A stretch of 64,000 nucleotides of DNA from Martelella mediterranea. GTDB taxonomy: Bacteria > Pseudomonadota > Alphaproteobacteria > Rhizobiales > Rhizobiaceae. Positions 8,803-17,783 of the stretch are shown here, piece by piece. The stretch is taken from the NCBI GenBank assembly GCA_003001975.1, contig PVUG01000012.1, positions 95,951 to 159,950 on the forward strand. The letters run 5' to 3'. The notes beneath the pieces were generated by a model. It was not told the DNA's origin. It did no database searches and worked only from the letters and a program-made list of their open reading frames with translations. Every line of letters begins with the position of its first letter. Position 1 is the stretch's first letter. Both the position numbers and the translations under genes were made by a program.

Positions 8803-8882
8803 TTCAAAACAGGTGTAGGAAAAACATCATGCGGACAAAAGCATCGTTTTGTGTTCCGTCCGCTGCCTTTTTGCGCGCGCTC

Positions 8883-9779
8883 TCAGGCCTGTTTCGGTTT
8901 GCCCCATTCCGCAAGGGCGATACCGCCGATGGCCAGCAGGAACGCGATGGCGTGATAGCCTTCGGGGCTTTCGCCAAGCACGACCACGGCAAGGATCATG
9001 CCGAAGACCGGAATGAGATTGATGAACAGGCCGGCGCGGTTCGGCCCGATCATCTCCACGCCGCGGATAAACAGAATCTGCGAGACCAGTGAGGGAAACA
9101 GGCCGATAAAGACGATAACGCCGAAGCCGGTGAGGTCGTGCGGCAGCATGGAAAGGCCAAGTGCGGCTTCCGTTGCCACCATCGGCAGTGAGGCGATGAA
9201 GGCCCCGATGAAACAGGCCATGGCCATGGCCCGCCAGTCGAGGGCCGGTTTGTAGCGCAGGCAGACCGTGTAGAACGAATAACACAGCACCGCCATCAGC
9301 ACGAGAAAATCGCCGAAATTGATTTCAAGGCTGAGCAGCCGCGATATCTGGCCATGGGAAACCGTCACGGCAACGCCTGCGAGGGTGAGCGCAAAACCGG
9401 CGAGTTGCGCCAGCGAGGCGCGAACCCTGAAAAACACGAAATTGAGGGCGAAGATCAAAAGCGGAATTGCGGCCTGGTCGATGGCGCCGTTGATGGCGGA
9501 AGTGAACCTCAGACCGGAATAGAGAAAGGCATTGAAGCTGGCAAAGCCGACAGCGCCGAAACCGAAGAGGATCGGCCAGTTCTTCTTGATGGCCGGCCAT
9601 TCACGACGGATCTGCGGCATGGCAAAGGCCGAAATGACCAGTGCGGCGATGCCCCATCTGAGCGAGTTCATCACCATCGGGGAGACGTGGCCGATGGCGA
9701 GTTTGCCGACAGTGAGGTTTCCGCCCCAGAAAAGTGTGGTCACTGTCAAAAGAAGATAGGCGCGCCATTGCATGGCCAT
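8883..9779 (-). CDS. EamA/DMT-superfamily permease
   Basis: A 298-aa inner-membrane protein with about ten hydrophobic segments arranged as two EamA repeats. The first begins AYLLLTVTTLFWGGNLTVGKLAIGHVSP, the second around VLMAVLCYSFYTVCLRYKPALDWRAMAMACFIGAF. Proteins of this family export amino acids, nucleosides or other metabolites. It is a single gene, divergent from purA. Substrate cannot be inferred. Confidence 0.88.
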   Translation of the reverse strand: MAMQWRAYLLLTVTTLFWGGNLTVGKLAIGHVSPMVMNSLRWGIAALVISAFAMPQIRREWPAIKKNWPILFGFGAVGFASFNAFLYSGLRFTSAINGAIDQAAIPLLIFALNFVFFRVRASLAQLAGFALTLAGVAVTVSHGQISRLLSLEINFGDFLVLMAVLCYSFYTVCLRYKPALDWRAMAMACFIGAFIASLPMVATEAALGLSMLPHDLTGFGVIVFIGLFPSLVSQILFIRGVEMIGPNRAGLFINLIPVFGMILAVVVLGESPEGYHAIAFLLAIGGIALAEWGKPKQA

Positions 9780-9896
9780 AGTCCCCTATTTGGCTCATCC
9801 GCAGGTCGTATCTTCAAAAAAGAAGGGATGATGGTTTTACCGCGCTTTCGCCATAATCTGTCGCGCGGGCCAAAGTCACGCAAAATTTTTGCGGGC

Positions 9897-9924
9897 TTGC
9901 GGCTAAGGGGTGTCGCAATATACG
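9897..9924 (+). promoter_or_regulatory. Candidate sigma-70 promoter of purA
   Basis: TTGCGG (9897-9902) and TATACG (9919-9924) with a 16-bp spacer resemble the alphaproteobacterial housekeeping promoter. It would give a purA leader of about 55 nt that contains the hairpin at 9940-9970. Confidence 0.35.
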
Positions 9925-9939
9925 TAAGGGATGGTTATA

Positions 9940-9970
9940 GATGCTGCGGTTCTGCCGCAGGCAAGGCATC
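9940..9970 (+). other. Hairpin in the purA leader
   Basis: An inner stem TGCGG/CCGCA with a 5-nt loop is nested in an outer stem GATGC/GCATC with an asymmetric 6-nt bulge. It ends 18 nt before the purA start. It does not match a purine riboswitch that I know. It could affect translation or RNA stability. Confidence 0.35.
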
Positions 9971-9988
9971 GGTTTCTAGGTAGGTAAA

Positions 9989-11287
9989 ATGACAAATGTT
10001 GTAGTGGTCGGCTCGCAATGGGGCGATGAAGGCAAGGGCAAGATCGTCGACTGGCTGTCCGAGCGCGCGGATATCGTGGTGCGCTATCAGGGCGGCCATA
10101 ATGCCGGCCACACCCTCGTGATTGATGGCGTCAGCTACAAGCTGTCGCTGCTGCCGTCAGGCGTTGTGCGTGAAGGCAAGCTTGCCGTTATCGGCAATGG
10201 CGTGGTCGTCGACCCGCATGCACTGATTGCCGAAATCGGCCGGCTGGAAGCGCAGGGCGTTTCGATCTCGCCCGACAATCTGCGCATCGCAGACAACGCC
10301 ACGCTGATTCTTTCGCTGCACCGCGAACTGGACGGCATGCGCGAGGATGCGGCGTCCAATTCCGGCACCAAGATCGGCACCACGCGCCGCGGCATCGGCC
10401 CGGCCTATGAAGACAAGGTCGGCCGCCGCGCGATCCGGCTGATGGATCTGGCCAATCTGGAAACGCTGCCGGCCAAGGTCGACCGCCTGCTGACCCATCA
10501 CAATGCTTTAAGGCGCGGTTTTGGCGCAGCCGAAATCGAGCATGACGCGATCATGGACGAACTGACCTCGATCGCCGACAAGGTTCTGCCGTTCCGCGAA
10601 ACCGTCTGGCTGCTGCTCGACAAGAAGCGTCGCGCCGGTCAGCGCATCCTGTTTGAAGGCGCGCAGGGTTCGCTGCTCGATATCGATCACGGCACCTATC
10701 CCTTCGTCACCTCGTCGAACACGGTCGCCGGCCAGGCCGCCGCCGGCTCCGGCATGGGCCCGGGCGCGCTCGAATATGTGCTCGGCATCACCAAGGCCTA
10801 CACCACCCGCGTCGGCGAAGGCCCGTTCCCAACCGAGCTTGAGGATGAGGTTGGCCAGTTTCTCGGCGAGCGCGGCCGTGAATTCGGCACGGTGACAGGG
10901 CGTCAGCGCCGCTGCGGCTGGTTCGATGCCGTGCTGGTGCGTCAGGCTGTTGCCACCAACGGCATCACCGGCATCGCGCTGACCAAGCTTGATGTGCTGG
11001 ATGGCCTCGATGAGCTGAAGATCTGTGTCGCTTATGAGCTTGACGGCGAGCAGATCGAGGCGCTGCCGGCCAGTCAGGGCGCGCAGGCACGGGTCAAACC
11101 GGTCTACATCACGCTCGAAGGTTGGAAAGAATCAACCGTCGGCGCACGCAAGTGGGCGGACCTTCCCGCACAGGCTGTCAAATATGTACGCCAGGTTGAA
11201 GAGCTGATTGGTGCACCAATTGCGCTTCTATCCACAAGTCCTGAGCGTGAAGACACCATTCTTGTGACCGATCCGTTTGAGGATTAA
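9989..11287 (+). CDS. purA: Adenylosuccinate synthetase
   Basis: A 432-aa cytoplasmic enzyme of the usual family length that joins IMP and aspartate using GTP to give adenylosuccinate, the committed step to AMP. The N-terminal [17 protein letters not shown] is the glycine-rich GTP loop with catalytic Asp, and [11 protein letters not shown] carries the catalytic His. Further conserved blocks are [35 protein letters not shown] and [14 protein letters not shown]. It is preceded by a possible promoter and leader hairpin. The next gene starts 52 nt downstream and may be co-transcribed. Confidence 0.98.
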   Translation: MTNVVVVGSQWGDEGKGKIVDWLSERADIVVRYQGGHNAGHTLVIDGVSYKLSLLPSGVVREGKLAVIGNGVVVDPHALIAEIGRLEAQGVSISPDNLRIADNATLILSLHRELDGMREDAASNSGTKIGTTRRGIGPAYEDKVGRRAIRLMDLANLETLPAKVDRLLTHHNALRRGFGAAEIEHDAIMDELTSIADKVLPFRETVWLLLDKKRRAGQRILFEGAQGSLLDIDHGTYPFVTSSNTVAGQAAAGSGMGPGALEYVLGITKAYTTRVGEGPFPTELEDEVGQFLGERGREFGTVTGRQRRCGWFDAVLVRQAVATNGITGIALTKLDVLDGLDELKICVAYELDGEQIEALPASQGAQARVKPVYITLEGWKESTVGARKWADLPAQAVKYVRQVEELIGAPIALLSTSPEREDTILVTDPFED

Positions 11288-11339
11288 GCATAAATCATAG
11301 TATTGTCGCGGAATACGACCCGCACAATAGGGGTAATTA

Positions 11340-13280
11340 ATGGCGGATTTCACAGCAGTCATTCGGCGTGCCGTCGAGGGCCTTCCGGAACAGTCTCCGG
11401 AATTGCGCGCGCGCGTTTACGAGAAGGCGCGATCCGCCGTCGTCCGGCAGATGGAGAACATGTCTCCGGCCCCGCCCGAGGCGTTGATCAAGCGGCAGAT
11501 CGACAAGATCGACGCCGCGATTGCCGAAGTCGAGGTCGAATTTGCCGAGGCGCTGCCGCCCGAGGATGCCGATCTGCCGGAAGAACCTGTTGCCGCGCAA
11601 CAGGAGCGGGACGATATTCCGGCCGATACGGGCGATGACGAGCCGGCCCGCGCGCCGGAAGACGCACGACAGGAATGGCCCGCCGATGAGGCGGAAGCGC
11701 AGCAGGATGACGAACCGGCAGAGGTTCCCACTGGTGAGCCGGAACGGGTCGTTTCCGATGCGTCCTACCCCGAATATGACGATCACCATGTGAGTGAGGA
11801 ACCGGCGGAGCCGGCCGCTCGAATGGCCGAAGTGCCGGCGTTTGCAGACAGGCCTGCTGTCGACGAAAGTGCGGAAACGGAGACCGCGCCTTTCGATGAA
11901 GAAGCGCCCTCTGCGTCGCGCAATCTGCTTGAAGGCGCAACCTTCGAGACGGTCAGCACGCCGGACCGGGTCTATCACGATGATGGCGCCGAAGACCGCG
12001 ACAATGCCTATACCTATGATGTGACCGACGAACCGGTCGAAACCGATGCGGGCACCGTGATCGTCGAACCCGACGAGGAAGAGGCGCTGCGTCGGGACTG
12101 GGATGAGGAAGAAGAACAGCAATCCGCGCCGCATGACTGGAATTTCGAGGCGACAACCGCAAAGGCCGGTCCGTTCGAGCCGGCTCCGCCGCCGCCCCGC
12201 CGGTCCGTGCCGGAAAAGGACTGGGCGCATGTCGACAGTCTTTTAGGGCTGGAACCGGAAGACCCCGGTTCGGGCTTCGATGATTATGACGAGATGACCG
12301 GCGCTCCGGCGCAGGCTGGAGATGATGACGCCGAGGCCGGACGCAAGCGGCGTATTTTCATGATCGCCGGCGCCGTTGTCGTCGCGCTGGTTCTCGTTGT
12401 CGGCGGCTATTTCGCCTGGGACAACCGCGATCGTATCGTGGCGGCGATTTCGCCTGCCGATCAGCAGCAGAGCGCGGGAAGCGAGCCGTCTTCGGCATCG
12501 GGAGAACCCGCATCCGAGACGGACGAGACGCAAACGGCCGAAAACACCAAGCCCTATACCCAGAGACTGCTGCCCGACGGAACCGAGGTCGATGAAGGCC
12601 TGCCGGCTGCCGGTGCCGTGTCCGGGCCGGCGCGCTCGGTTGCCAACCAGACATCGCCCTCAACGCCGTCGGAGACAGCCTCCGCCACAGAGACGGCCGA
12701 TCCCGCGCCGCCGGTCGGGTCCGGGCAGAAGATGTATCTTTATGAAGAGCAGCTTGGCCAGTCGGTGCCCTCGGCCTTCCAGGGCACGGTTGAATGGGAG
12801 CTGAAGCAGGAAAACACCGGAACAGCGGTCTCCGAACCGGTCGTCGAGGGCGTTTTGAATGTGCCTGATGCCGGTCTTTCCGGTGTCCTGACCTTCCGGC
12901 GCAATGACGACCCGTCGCTGCCGGCAAGCCATCTCATCGACATTTCCTTCACGCTCAGCGATGATTTTGACGGTGGCGGGATCGAAAATGTCCAGCGCAT
13001 TTCGATGAAGGGCACCGAGGCGGCACGCGGCGATCCGTTGATCGCGGTTTCCGCCAAGATCACGGACGATCTCTACATGCTCGCGCTCAACGATTTCGAT
13101 CAGGCACGGGCGCAGAACCTCTCGCTTCTGGGGGAACGCAACTGGATCGACATTCCGGTGACCTACCGCAATGGCCGCCGTGCGCTGCTGACGCTCGAAA
13201 AGGGCACGACCGGCATGGCGATCTTCAACCGCGCCATTCAGGAATGGCAGGCGCTCGGCGATATCAACAGCGGCAACTGA
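11340..13280 (+). CDS. Acidic single-pass membrane protein of unknown function
   Basis: A 646-aa protein not recognised as a named enzyme family. The first 60 residues (FTAVIRRAVEGLPEQSPELRARVYEKARSAV) are a basic amphipathic helical region. About 270 residues of low-complexity sequence very rich in Glu, Asp, Pro and Ala follow. One transmembrane helix (IFMIAGAVVVALVLVVGGYFAW, about 338-360) follows a KRR stop. The C-terminal 200 residues are more globular and end in a conserved-looking domain (VEWELKQENTG...LPASHLIDISFTL). The topology implied is acidic N terminus in the cytoplasm and globular C terminus in the periplasm. An SD-like GGGG lies 7 nt before the ATG. Position after purA suggests co-transcription; function is unknown. 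Confidence 0.8.
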   Translation: MADFTAVIRRAVEGLPEQSPELRARVYEKARSAVVRQMENMSPAPPEALIKRQIDKIDAAIAEVEVEFAEALPPEDADLPEEPVAAQQERDDIPADTGDDEPARAPEDARQEWPADEAEAQQDDEPAEVPTGEPERVVSDASYPEYDDHHVSEEPAEPAARMAEVPAFADRPAVDESAETETAPFDEEAPSASRNLLEGATFETVSTPDRVYHDDGAEDRDNAYTYDVTDEPVETDAGTVIVEPDEEEALRRDWDEEEEQQSAPHDWNFEATTAKAGPFEPAPPPPRRSVPEKDWAHVDSLLGLEPEDPGSGFDDYDEMTGAPAQAGDDDAEAGRKRRIFMIAGAVVVALVLVVGGYFAWDNRDRIVAAISPADQQQSAGSEPSSASGEPASETDETQTAENTKPYTQRLLPDGTEVDEGLPAAGAVSGPARSVANQTSPSTPSETASATETADPAPPVGSGQKMYLYEEQLGQSVPSAFQGTVEWELKQENTGTAVSEPVVEGVLNVPDAGLSGVLTFRRNDDPSLPASHLIDISFTLSDDFDGGGIENVQRISMKGTEAARGDPLIAVSAKITDDLYMLALNDFDQARAQNLSLLGERNWIDIPVTYRNGRRALLTLEKGTTGMAIFNRAIQEWQALGDINSGN

Positions 13281-13336
13281 CGCGGTTTTTCGAGAACGCG
13301 CAAGGCTGCTTGCGGGCGTGAAATGGGGCCGGACAG

Positions 13337-13930
13337 ATGGGTATCACTCTTGGTCAGGCAATTTCCCGCCGGCGCTCGGTCCGCACTTTTGCGGACCGTC
13401 CGATACCGCTCGCTTCCGTGGAAAAACTCCTGTGGGCGGCCCAGGGCAGGTCTGGCGAAGATGGCAAAAGGACCGCTCCATCCGCGCACGCGCTTTATCC
13501 GATTCGCCTGTTTGTCCTGGCGGGCAGGGTCGCCGGTCTTGAGAGCGGGTTATACGCCGCTGAACCGGCCGGGTCTGACCTGAAAGCCGTCAATCAGGCC
13601 GATCTGCGACCGGCCCTGTGCAAGGCGGCGATTGGCAATCCTGAATGGGTTGCGAATGCGGCGTGCATTATTGCTATCTGTGGCGACATGCTGGCCGCGG
13701 CGCAGGCGTTTGTCGAGCAGCAGCCCTATGGCGCGCGCGGTGAGCGATATGTCTATCTGGAAGCGGGCGCGGTTGCGCAGAATATCCAGCTTCAGGCGGC
13801 GGAAGAAGGGTTGGGAAGCGTTCTGGTCGGCGGCTTTGATGATGAAGCCACGGCAGGTGTTCTTGAGCTGCCGGCGCCACTGGCGCCTCTTGCGCTGATG
13901 TGTATCGGCTTTCCGGCTCTCGAGAACTGA
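13337..13930 (+). CDS. Nitroreductase-fold protein, SagB/ThcOx-like
   Basis: A 197-aa FMN-dependent nitroreductase-superfamily protein. ISRRRSVRTFADRPIPLASVEKLLWAAQG (about 9-37) is the N-terminal FMN-phosphate site. GRSGEDGKRTAPSAHALYPIRLFVL is typical of the SagB-type dehydrogenase branch rather than NfsB-type enzymes. YVYLEAGAVAQNIQLQAAEEGLGSVLVGGFDD is the dimer/FMN core. SagB enzymes oxidise azolines in peptide toxins when next to a cyclodehydratase, but no such partner or precursor is nearby, so this is probably a stand-alone reductase of unknown substrate. Confidence 0.85.
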   Translation: MGITLGQAISRRRSVRTFADRPIPLASVEKLLWAAQGRSGEDGKRTAPSAHALYPIRLFVLAGRVAGLESGLYAAEPAGSDLKAVNQADLRPALCKAAIGNPEWVANAACIIAICGDMLAAAQAFVEQQPYGARGERYVYLEAGAVAQNIQLQAAEEGLGSVLVGGFDDEATAGVLELPAPLAPLALMCIGFPALEN

Positions 13931-13971
13931 TAACGGCCGGGTGGCCCGATCATCGCCGTCTCGCAATAAAA

Positions 13972-14003
13972 AACGCCCCCGCGAAGTCATCCGTGGGGGC
14001 GTT
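13972..14003. terminator. Bidirectional rho-independent terminator
   Basis: Arms AACGCCCCCGCG and CGTGGGGGCGTT (12 bp, one mismatch) with an 8-nt loop lie between the convergent nitroreductase and rpoH genes. Plus strand continues TTTCAATAT; minus strand continues into a T-run (complement of AATAAAAAA). It can serve both genes. Confidence 0.85.
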
Positions 14004-14063
14004 TCAATATGTTCAGGCTTCTTGTTCCCGACTGGCGAAAACGCTCAGGCCGAGGCGATCCTG

Positions 14064-14981
14064 TTATTCCGAAGCGTCGTCGCCGTCGCGCACGGCGCGG
14101 ACCGCGCGGGCATTGGCGGCAACCTGTTTTTGCACGGCGTCCTGCACCTTCTCGAAGGCGCGGACCTCGATCTGACGAACGCGCTCGCGCGAAATGTCGA
14201 ACTCGCCGGACAGCGATTCCAGTGTTTCCGGGTCTTCGGAAAGCCGGCGTGCCACGAAAATCCGCTTTTCGCGGTCATTCAGCACGTTCATCGCCGATGA
14301 CAGCATGTCGCGGCGGTTTTCCAGCTCATCCTGATTCATCAGGATGTCTTCCTGGCTGTCATTCTCGTCGACCAGCCAGTCCTGCCACTGCCCGCTTTCG
14401 CCCTCGGTCGCGCGGATCGGCGCGTTGAGCGAGGCATCGCCGGACAGGCGGCGGTTCATCGAAACGACCTCTTCTTCGCTGACTTTCAGCTTGGTGGCGA
14501 TTTCGCTGACCTGTTCGGGATTGAGATCGCCGTCCTCGATTGCCTGGATCTTGCCCTTCAGCCGGCGCAGGTTGAAGAACAGGCGCTTCTGATTGGCGGT
14601 TGTGCCCATTTTGACGAGCGACCACGAACGCAGGATATATTCCTGGATCGAGGCCTTGATCCACCACATGGCGTAGGTCGCAAGCCGGAACCCGCGTTCG
14701 GGATCGAATTTCTTCACCGCCTGCATCAGTCCGACATTGCCTTCCGAGACAACTTCGCCGATCGGCAGACCGTAACCGCGATAGCCCATCGCGATCTTGG
14801 CGACGAGGCGCAGATGGCTCGTCACCAGCTGGTGCGCGGCATTGCGGTCGTCATGCTCCTGATAGCGTTTGGCGAGCATGTATTCCTGCTGCGGCTCCAG
14901 CATCGGAAACTTGCGGATTTCCTCGAGATAGCGGTTGAGACCGTTTTCTCCGGCGCGAATGCTGGGTAATGTATTGGCCAC
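14064..14981 (-). CDS. rpoH: RNA polymerase heat-shock sigma factor (sigma-32)
   Basis: A 305-aa sigma factor. Region 2 contains NVGLMQAVKKFDPERGFRLATYAMWWIKASIQEYILRSW, the core- and -10-binding block. QKRLFFNLR (131-139) is the RpoH box that separates sigma-32 from other group 2/3 factors. Region 4 ends LSGEFDISRERVRQIEVRAFEKVQ, the -35-binding helix-turn-helix. The start is taken as GTG at 14979-14981: it gives the usual alphaproteobacterial N terminus (xANTLPS) and has AAGGGGG 8 nt upstream. Many Rhizobiales carry two rpoH genes; which paralogue this is cannot be decided here. Confidence 0.96.
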   Translation of the reverse strand: MANTLPSIRAGENGLNRYLEEIRKFPMLEPQQEYMLAKRYQEHDDRNAAHQLVTSHLRLVAKIAMGYRGYGLPIGEVVSEGNVGLMQAVKKFDPERGFRLATYAMWWIKASIQEYILRSWSLVKMGTTANQKRLFFNLRRLKGKIQAIEDGDLNPEQVSEIATKLKVSEEEVVSMNRRLSGDASLNAPIRATEGESGQWQDWLVDENDSQEDILMNQDELENRRDMLSSAMNVLNDREKRIFVARRLSEDPETLESLSGEFDISRERVRQIEVRAFEKVQDAVQKQVAANARAVRAVRDGDDASE

Positions 14982-15028
14982 TGCTTTCACCCCCTTGGTG
15001 TGTCTGAACCTTCCATGAAACAAGCATA

Positions 15029-15057
15029 GCATAGCCAGCGAGGTCTTGACCCCGCAA
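15029..15057 (-). promoter_or_regulatory. Candidate sigma-70 promoter of rpoH
   Basis: On the minus strand TTGCGG (15057-15052) and CTATGC (15034-15029) are separated by 17 bp, close to the rhizobial CTTGAC-N17-CTATAT pattern. It lies about 48 nt upstream of the GTG start. Confidence 0.45.
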
Positions 15058-15157
15058 ACCAGTCACTGATGTCATGAAGGGAAAACCGGATTTAAGTATG
15101 GCAATCCCGTGTTTCAAGGTTCTCGAACGGTGAACACTCCATTCACTGGAATGTTTT

Positions 15158-16189
15158 TTACGCTGATGGCCCGAATGCCGCGCACAATGCGGTCATATCG
15201 TCGGGAAGGGCGGCCTCGAAGTGCATCTGCGCGCCCGTTGCGGGATGTTCGATGACCAGAAGGGCGGCATGAAGCGCCTGACGCGGAAAGGCGCGCACAA
15301 TGCTGCGTGCCGGTTCTTCTAGCAGGTTGGCCTTGGTCTTGAAGCCGGAACCATACAGGCTGTCGCCGATCAGCGGATGGCCGGCATGGGCCATATGGAC
15401 GCGGATCTGGTGGGTGCGTCCGGTCTCAAGACGGCATTCGACGAGGCTTGCAAGCGCCGTTCCGTCCGGCCGCTCGCCGAAGCGTTGCTCGACATTGTAA
15501 TGGGTGATCGCGAAATCGGCATCGGCGCTGTCGGCGGATTTGACCGCGCGGCGGATGCGGTCGGAGGCGCGTCCCAGCGGCGCGTCGATCGTGCCGTGCA
15601 GGTTGCGCGGCCGTCCCCAGACCAGCGCCTTGTAGGCGCGCTGCAGCGGCCCGGTGCGGCCGTGGTCGGCAAATTGTGCTGCCAGCGCCTGATGGGCGGC
15701 ATCGTTCTTGGCCACGATCATGACGCCGGTGGTATCCTTGTCGAGGCGATGGACAATGCCCGGCCGCCGGACCCCGCCTATGCCTGAAAGCGTGTCGCCG
15801 CAATGATAGATCAGCGCATTGACCAGTGTTCCGGTCCAGTTGCCCGCGCCGGGATGGACCACAAGGCCGGCCTGCTTGTTGATGACGATGATATCGTCGT
15901 CCTCATGCAGGATGTCGAGCGGAATATCCTCGCCTTGCGGCTCGGCCTCGACGGCTTCCGGGATGATCACCGTGATTTCCGCACCGGGCTTCACCTTGCG
16001 GCTTGCCTCGAGAACCGGCGACCCGTCGACCGTGACAGCCCCCTTGCCGATCAGTGCCTTGATGCGGGTGCGCGATACACCGTCGCCCATCTGTCGTGCG
16101 ACAAAAGCGTCGAGGCGCTCTTTCGTTCCTTCGGGAACGAGAAAGACTTTTCTATTGGCCTCTGTTTGTTTAAAGGGATCGTCTGTCAT
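15158..16189 (-). CDS. RluD-type 23S rRNA pseudouridine synthase
   Basis: A 343-aa RluA/RluD-family enzyme. It has an N-terminal S4 RNA-binding domain (ERLDAFVARQMGDGVSRTRIKALIGKG, about 23-49). The catalytic motif is GIVHRLDKDTTGVMIVAKN, where the Asp after RL is the nucleophile, and GRTHQIRVHMAHAGHPLIGDSLYG is the family's C-terminal block. RluD makes pseudouridines in 23S rRNA helix 69. The start at 16189 is preferred to an upstream start because the family begins just before the S4 domain. It is divergent from the small membrane protein gene at 16261. RluC or RluA specificity cannot be excluded from sequence alone. Confidence 0.92.
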   Translation of the reverse strand: MTDDPFKQTEANRKVFLVPEGTKERLDAFVARQMGDGVSRTRIKALIGKGAVTVDGSPVLEASRKVKPGAEITVIIPEAVEAEPQGEDIPLDILHEDDDIIVINKQAGLVVHPGAGNWTGTLVNALIYHCGDTLSGIGGVRRPGIVHRLDKDTTGVMIVAKNDAAHQALAAQFADHGRTGPLQRAYKALVWGRPRNLHGTIDAPLGRASDRIRRAVKSADSADADFAITHYNVEQRFGERPDGTALASLVECRLETGRTHQIRVHMAHAGHPLIGDSLYGSGFKTKANLLEEPARSIVRAFPRQALHAALLVIEHPATGAQMHFEAALPDDMTALCAAFGPSA

Positions 16190-16260
16190 CTGAGTGTTTG
16201 CGTGAGGGCTGGTGCGAGACTGGCGCTTGTATGCCAAACAAGGCTGCGGAGCAATGGACA

Positions 16261-16653
16261 ATGTCGCAACATCTTAACGAAGACCAGGAAGAAGAACAGC
16301 CGCTTGACCCGGCCGTCGAGCTGGTGCGGCGGCGGATGCTGCGATTGCAGATCGTTTCGGCGCTGATCATGATCGTCTCGCTGATGGCGGTTTTCGGCGC
16401 GATCCTCTACAAGGTCTTCAACAAGCCGGCCGACGAACAGACGGCGGCAACCTCCTCCGGGGCGATCGTGCCGGCCGATGCGCCGCGTGCGCTGACGGCC
16501 ACGCTGCCGCGCGGGTTCCAGATCGCCGATATCAGCTATGGCAACGGCCAGGCGCTGATCTACGGCCAGAAGGAAAACGGCGAGCAGACCTTGTACCTGT
16601 TCGACCTTCACACCGGCCGGATGGCCGCCGATGTTGAAATCCGATTTGACTGA
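16261..16653 (+). CDS. Small single-pass membrane protein, DUF6476-like
   Basis: A 130-aa protein with an acidic N terminus (HLNEDQEEEQPLDP), one transmembrane helix (LRLQIVSALIMIVSLMAVFGAILYKVF, about 25-51) and a C-terminal beta-rich periplasmic part (GFQIADISYGNGQALIYGQ). It resembles a small Rhizobiales family annotated DUF6476 as I remember it; function is unknown. The ATG at 16261 has GGAG about 9 nt upstream; an ATG at 16231 is an alternative. Its stop overlaps the TrmH-family gene start by 1 nt, so the two are coupled. Confidence 0.78.
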   Translation: MSQHLNEDQEEEQPLDPAVELVRRRMLRLQIVSALIMIVSLMAVFGAILYKVFNKPADEQTAATSSGAIVPADAPRALTATLPRGFQIADISYGNGQALIYGQKENGEQTLYLFDLHTGRMAADVEIRFD

Positions 16654-17480
16654 TGGCGGCTGAACCAGTTGCGATCCTTGACCCCGAGGACGAACGGATA
16701 GCGCCTTTTCGCGCCATCCGGGAAAAGGATCTGGTCGGGCGTCGCGGCCTGTTCATTGCCGAGGGCACCGTGGTCTTGCGTGTGCTGTCCGAGGCGCACG
16801 GCAAGGGGCGTTTTGTCGCTGATCGCATTCTGGTTCTGGAAAACCGGCTCGCCGGTGTTGCCGATGTGCTTGCGGGTTTTCCTGACGACATTCCCGTTTA
16901 TGTCTGCGGCTCTGCGGTGATGAACGCGATTGCCGGTTTCGACATGCATCGTGGCGTGCTGGCGCTCGGGCGGGTGTCGGAAAGCCCGTCGCCCGCCGGG
17001 ATGATTGCCACGCTGCCGGACAATGCGCTGGTTGCGGTCGCGGTCGGCCTTTCCAATCACGACAATGCCGGCGGGATTTTCCGCAACGCCACGGCCTTCG
17101 GCGCCGATGCCGTGCTGCTCGACGAGACCTCCTGCGATCCGCTCTACAGGAAAGCGCTGCGGGTCTCGGTCGGGTCGGTTCTGAAAATGCCGTGGAGCCG
17201 TTGCGGGTCTGGCGCAGAAATCCTGACGGCGCTTGATACCGCCGGTTTTCAGGTCGTCACCCTTTCTCCGGCGGGTGAAGATGCGCTTCATACCCTGCGG
17301 CCCGGTCGGCGCACGGCGCTGGTGCTTGGAACCGAAGGGGAGGGGTTGCCGCCGGATATCCTGAAGGCTTTCCGGCCGGTGCGCATTCCGCAGTCGCCGG
17401 GGCTCGACAGCCTGAATGTCGCCACAGCCGCCGGGATCGCGCTTTATCAGCTTGCGCTTTCGACCGGCCGCATCGGCTGA
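16653..17480 (+). CDS. TrmH/SpoU-family RNA 2'-O-methyltransferase
   Basis: A 275-aa RNA methyltransferase. The N terminus carries a substrate-binding region (VGRRGLFIAEGTVVLRVL). The SPOUT knot domain holds the family motifs: VAVGLSNHDNAGGIFRNATAFGADAVLLD (motif 1), TALVLGTEGEGLPPDIL (motif 2) and RIPQSPGLDSLNVATAAGIALYQL (motif 3). It methylates ribose 2'-OH in rRNA or tRNA using SAM; the exact position is unknown. It overlaps the upstream membrane-protein gene by 1 nt and converges on the 93-aa gene with only 7 bp between the stops. Confidence 0.92.
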   Translation: MAAEPVAILDPEDERIAPFRAIREKDLVGRRGLFIAEGTVVLRVLSEAHGKGRFVADRILVLENRLAGVADVLAGFPDDIPVYVCGSAVMNAIAGFDMHRGVLALGRVSESPSPAGMIATLPDNALVAVAVGLSNHDNAGGIFRNATAFGADAVLLDETSCDPLYRKALRVSVGSVLKMPWSRCGSGAEILTALDTAGFQVVTLSPAGEDALHTLRPGRRTALVLGTEGEGLPPDILKAFRPVRIPQSPGLDSLNVATAAGIALYQLALSTGRIG

Positions 17481-17487
17481 CCGGTCG

Positions 17488-17769
17488 TCAGTTCCCGTTG
17501 TCTTTCGCGATCCGTTTCAATGCACGAGCGGCCAGGCTGAGGCGGGCGGGGTTGGTCCTGCCTTCGTCGGCGCGCGAAAGCGCTTCGACAAGCGCCTGTT
17601 TGGCGCCGGTTTCGTGGCTATAGGCAATCATCATTGCAGCAAGTTCGGCAAAGGCGTCCCTGAGCGCGTCGTCTTCCTGCGCGGAACCGGCGGCTTCGTC
17701 CACGCGCGCGCAAAGTGCGGCGTAACGAGCCTCGATTTCGCGTTTTTCTGCTTCAGGGTCGCCTGCCAA
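17488..17769 (-). CDS. Small helical protein of unknown function
   Basis: A 93-aa, Ala/Glu-rich, probably all-helical cytoplasmic protein (EIEARYAALCARVDEAAGSAQEDDALRDAFAELAAMMIAY). I do not recognise the family. The start is taken as TTG at 17767-17769 with GGAG about 8 nt upstream; no in-frame ATG is nearby. It follows eipA by 14 nt on the same strand, so it is probably the second gene of an eipA operon. Confidence 0.65.
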   Translation of the reverse strand: MAGDPEAEKREIEARYAALCARVDEAAGSAQEDDALRDAFAELAAMMIAYSHETGAKQALVEALSRADEGRTNPARLSLAARALKRIAKDNGN

Positions 17770-17783
17770 GCCGCATTCTCCGG

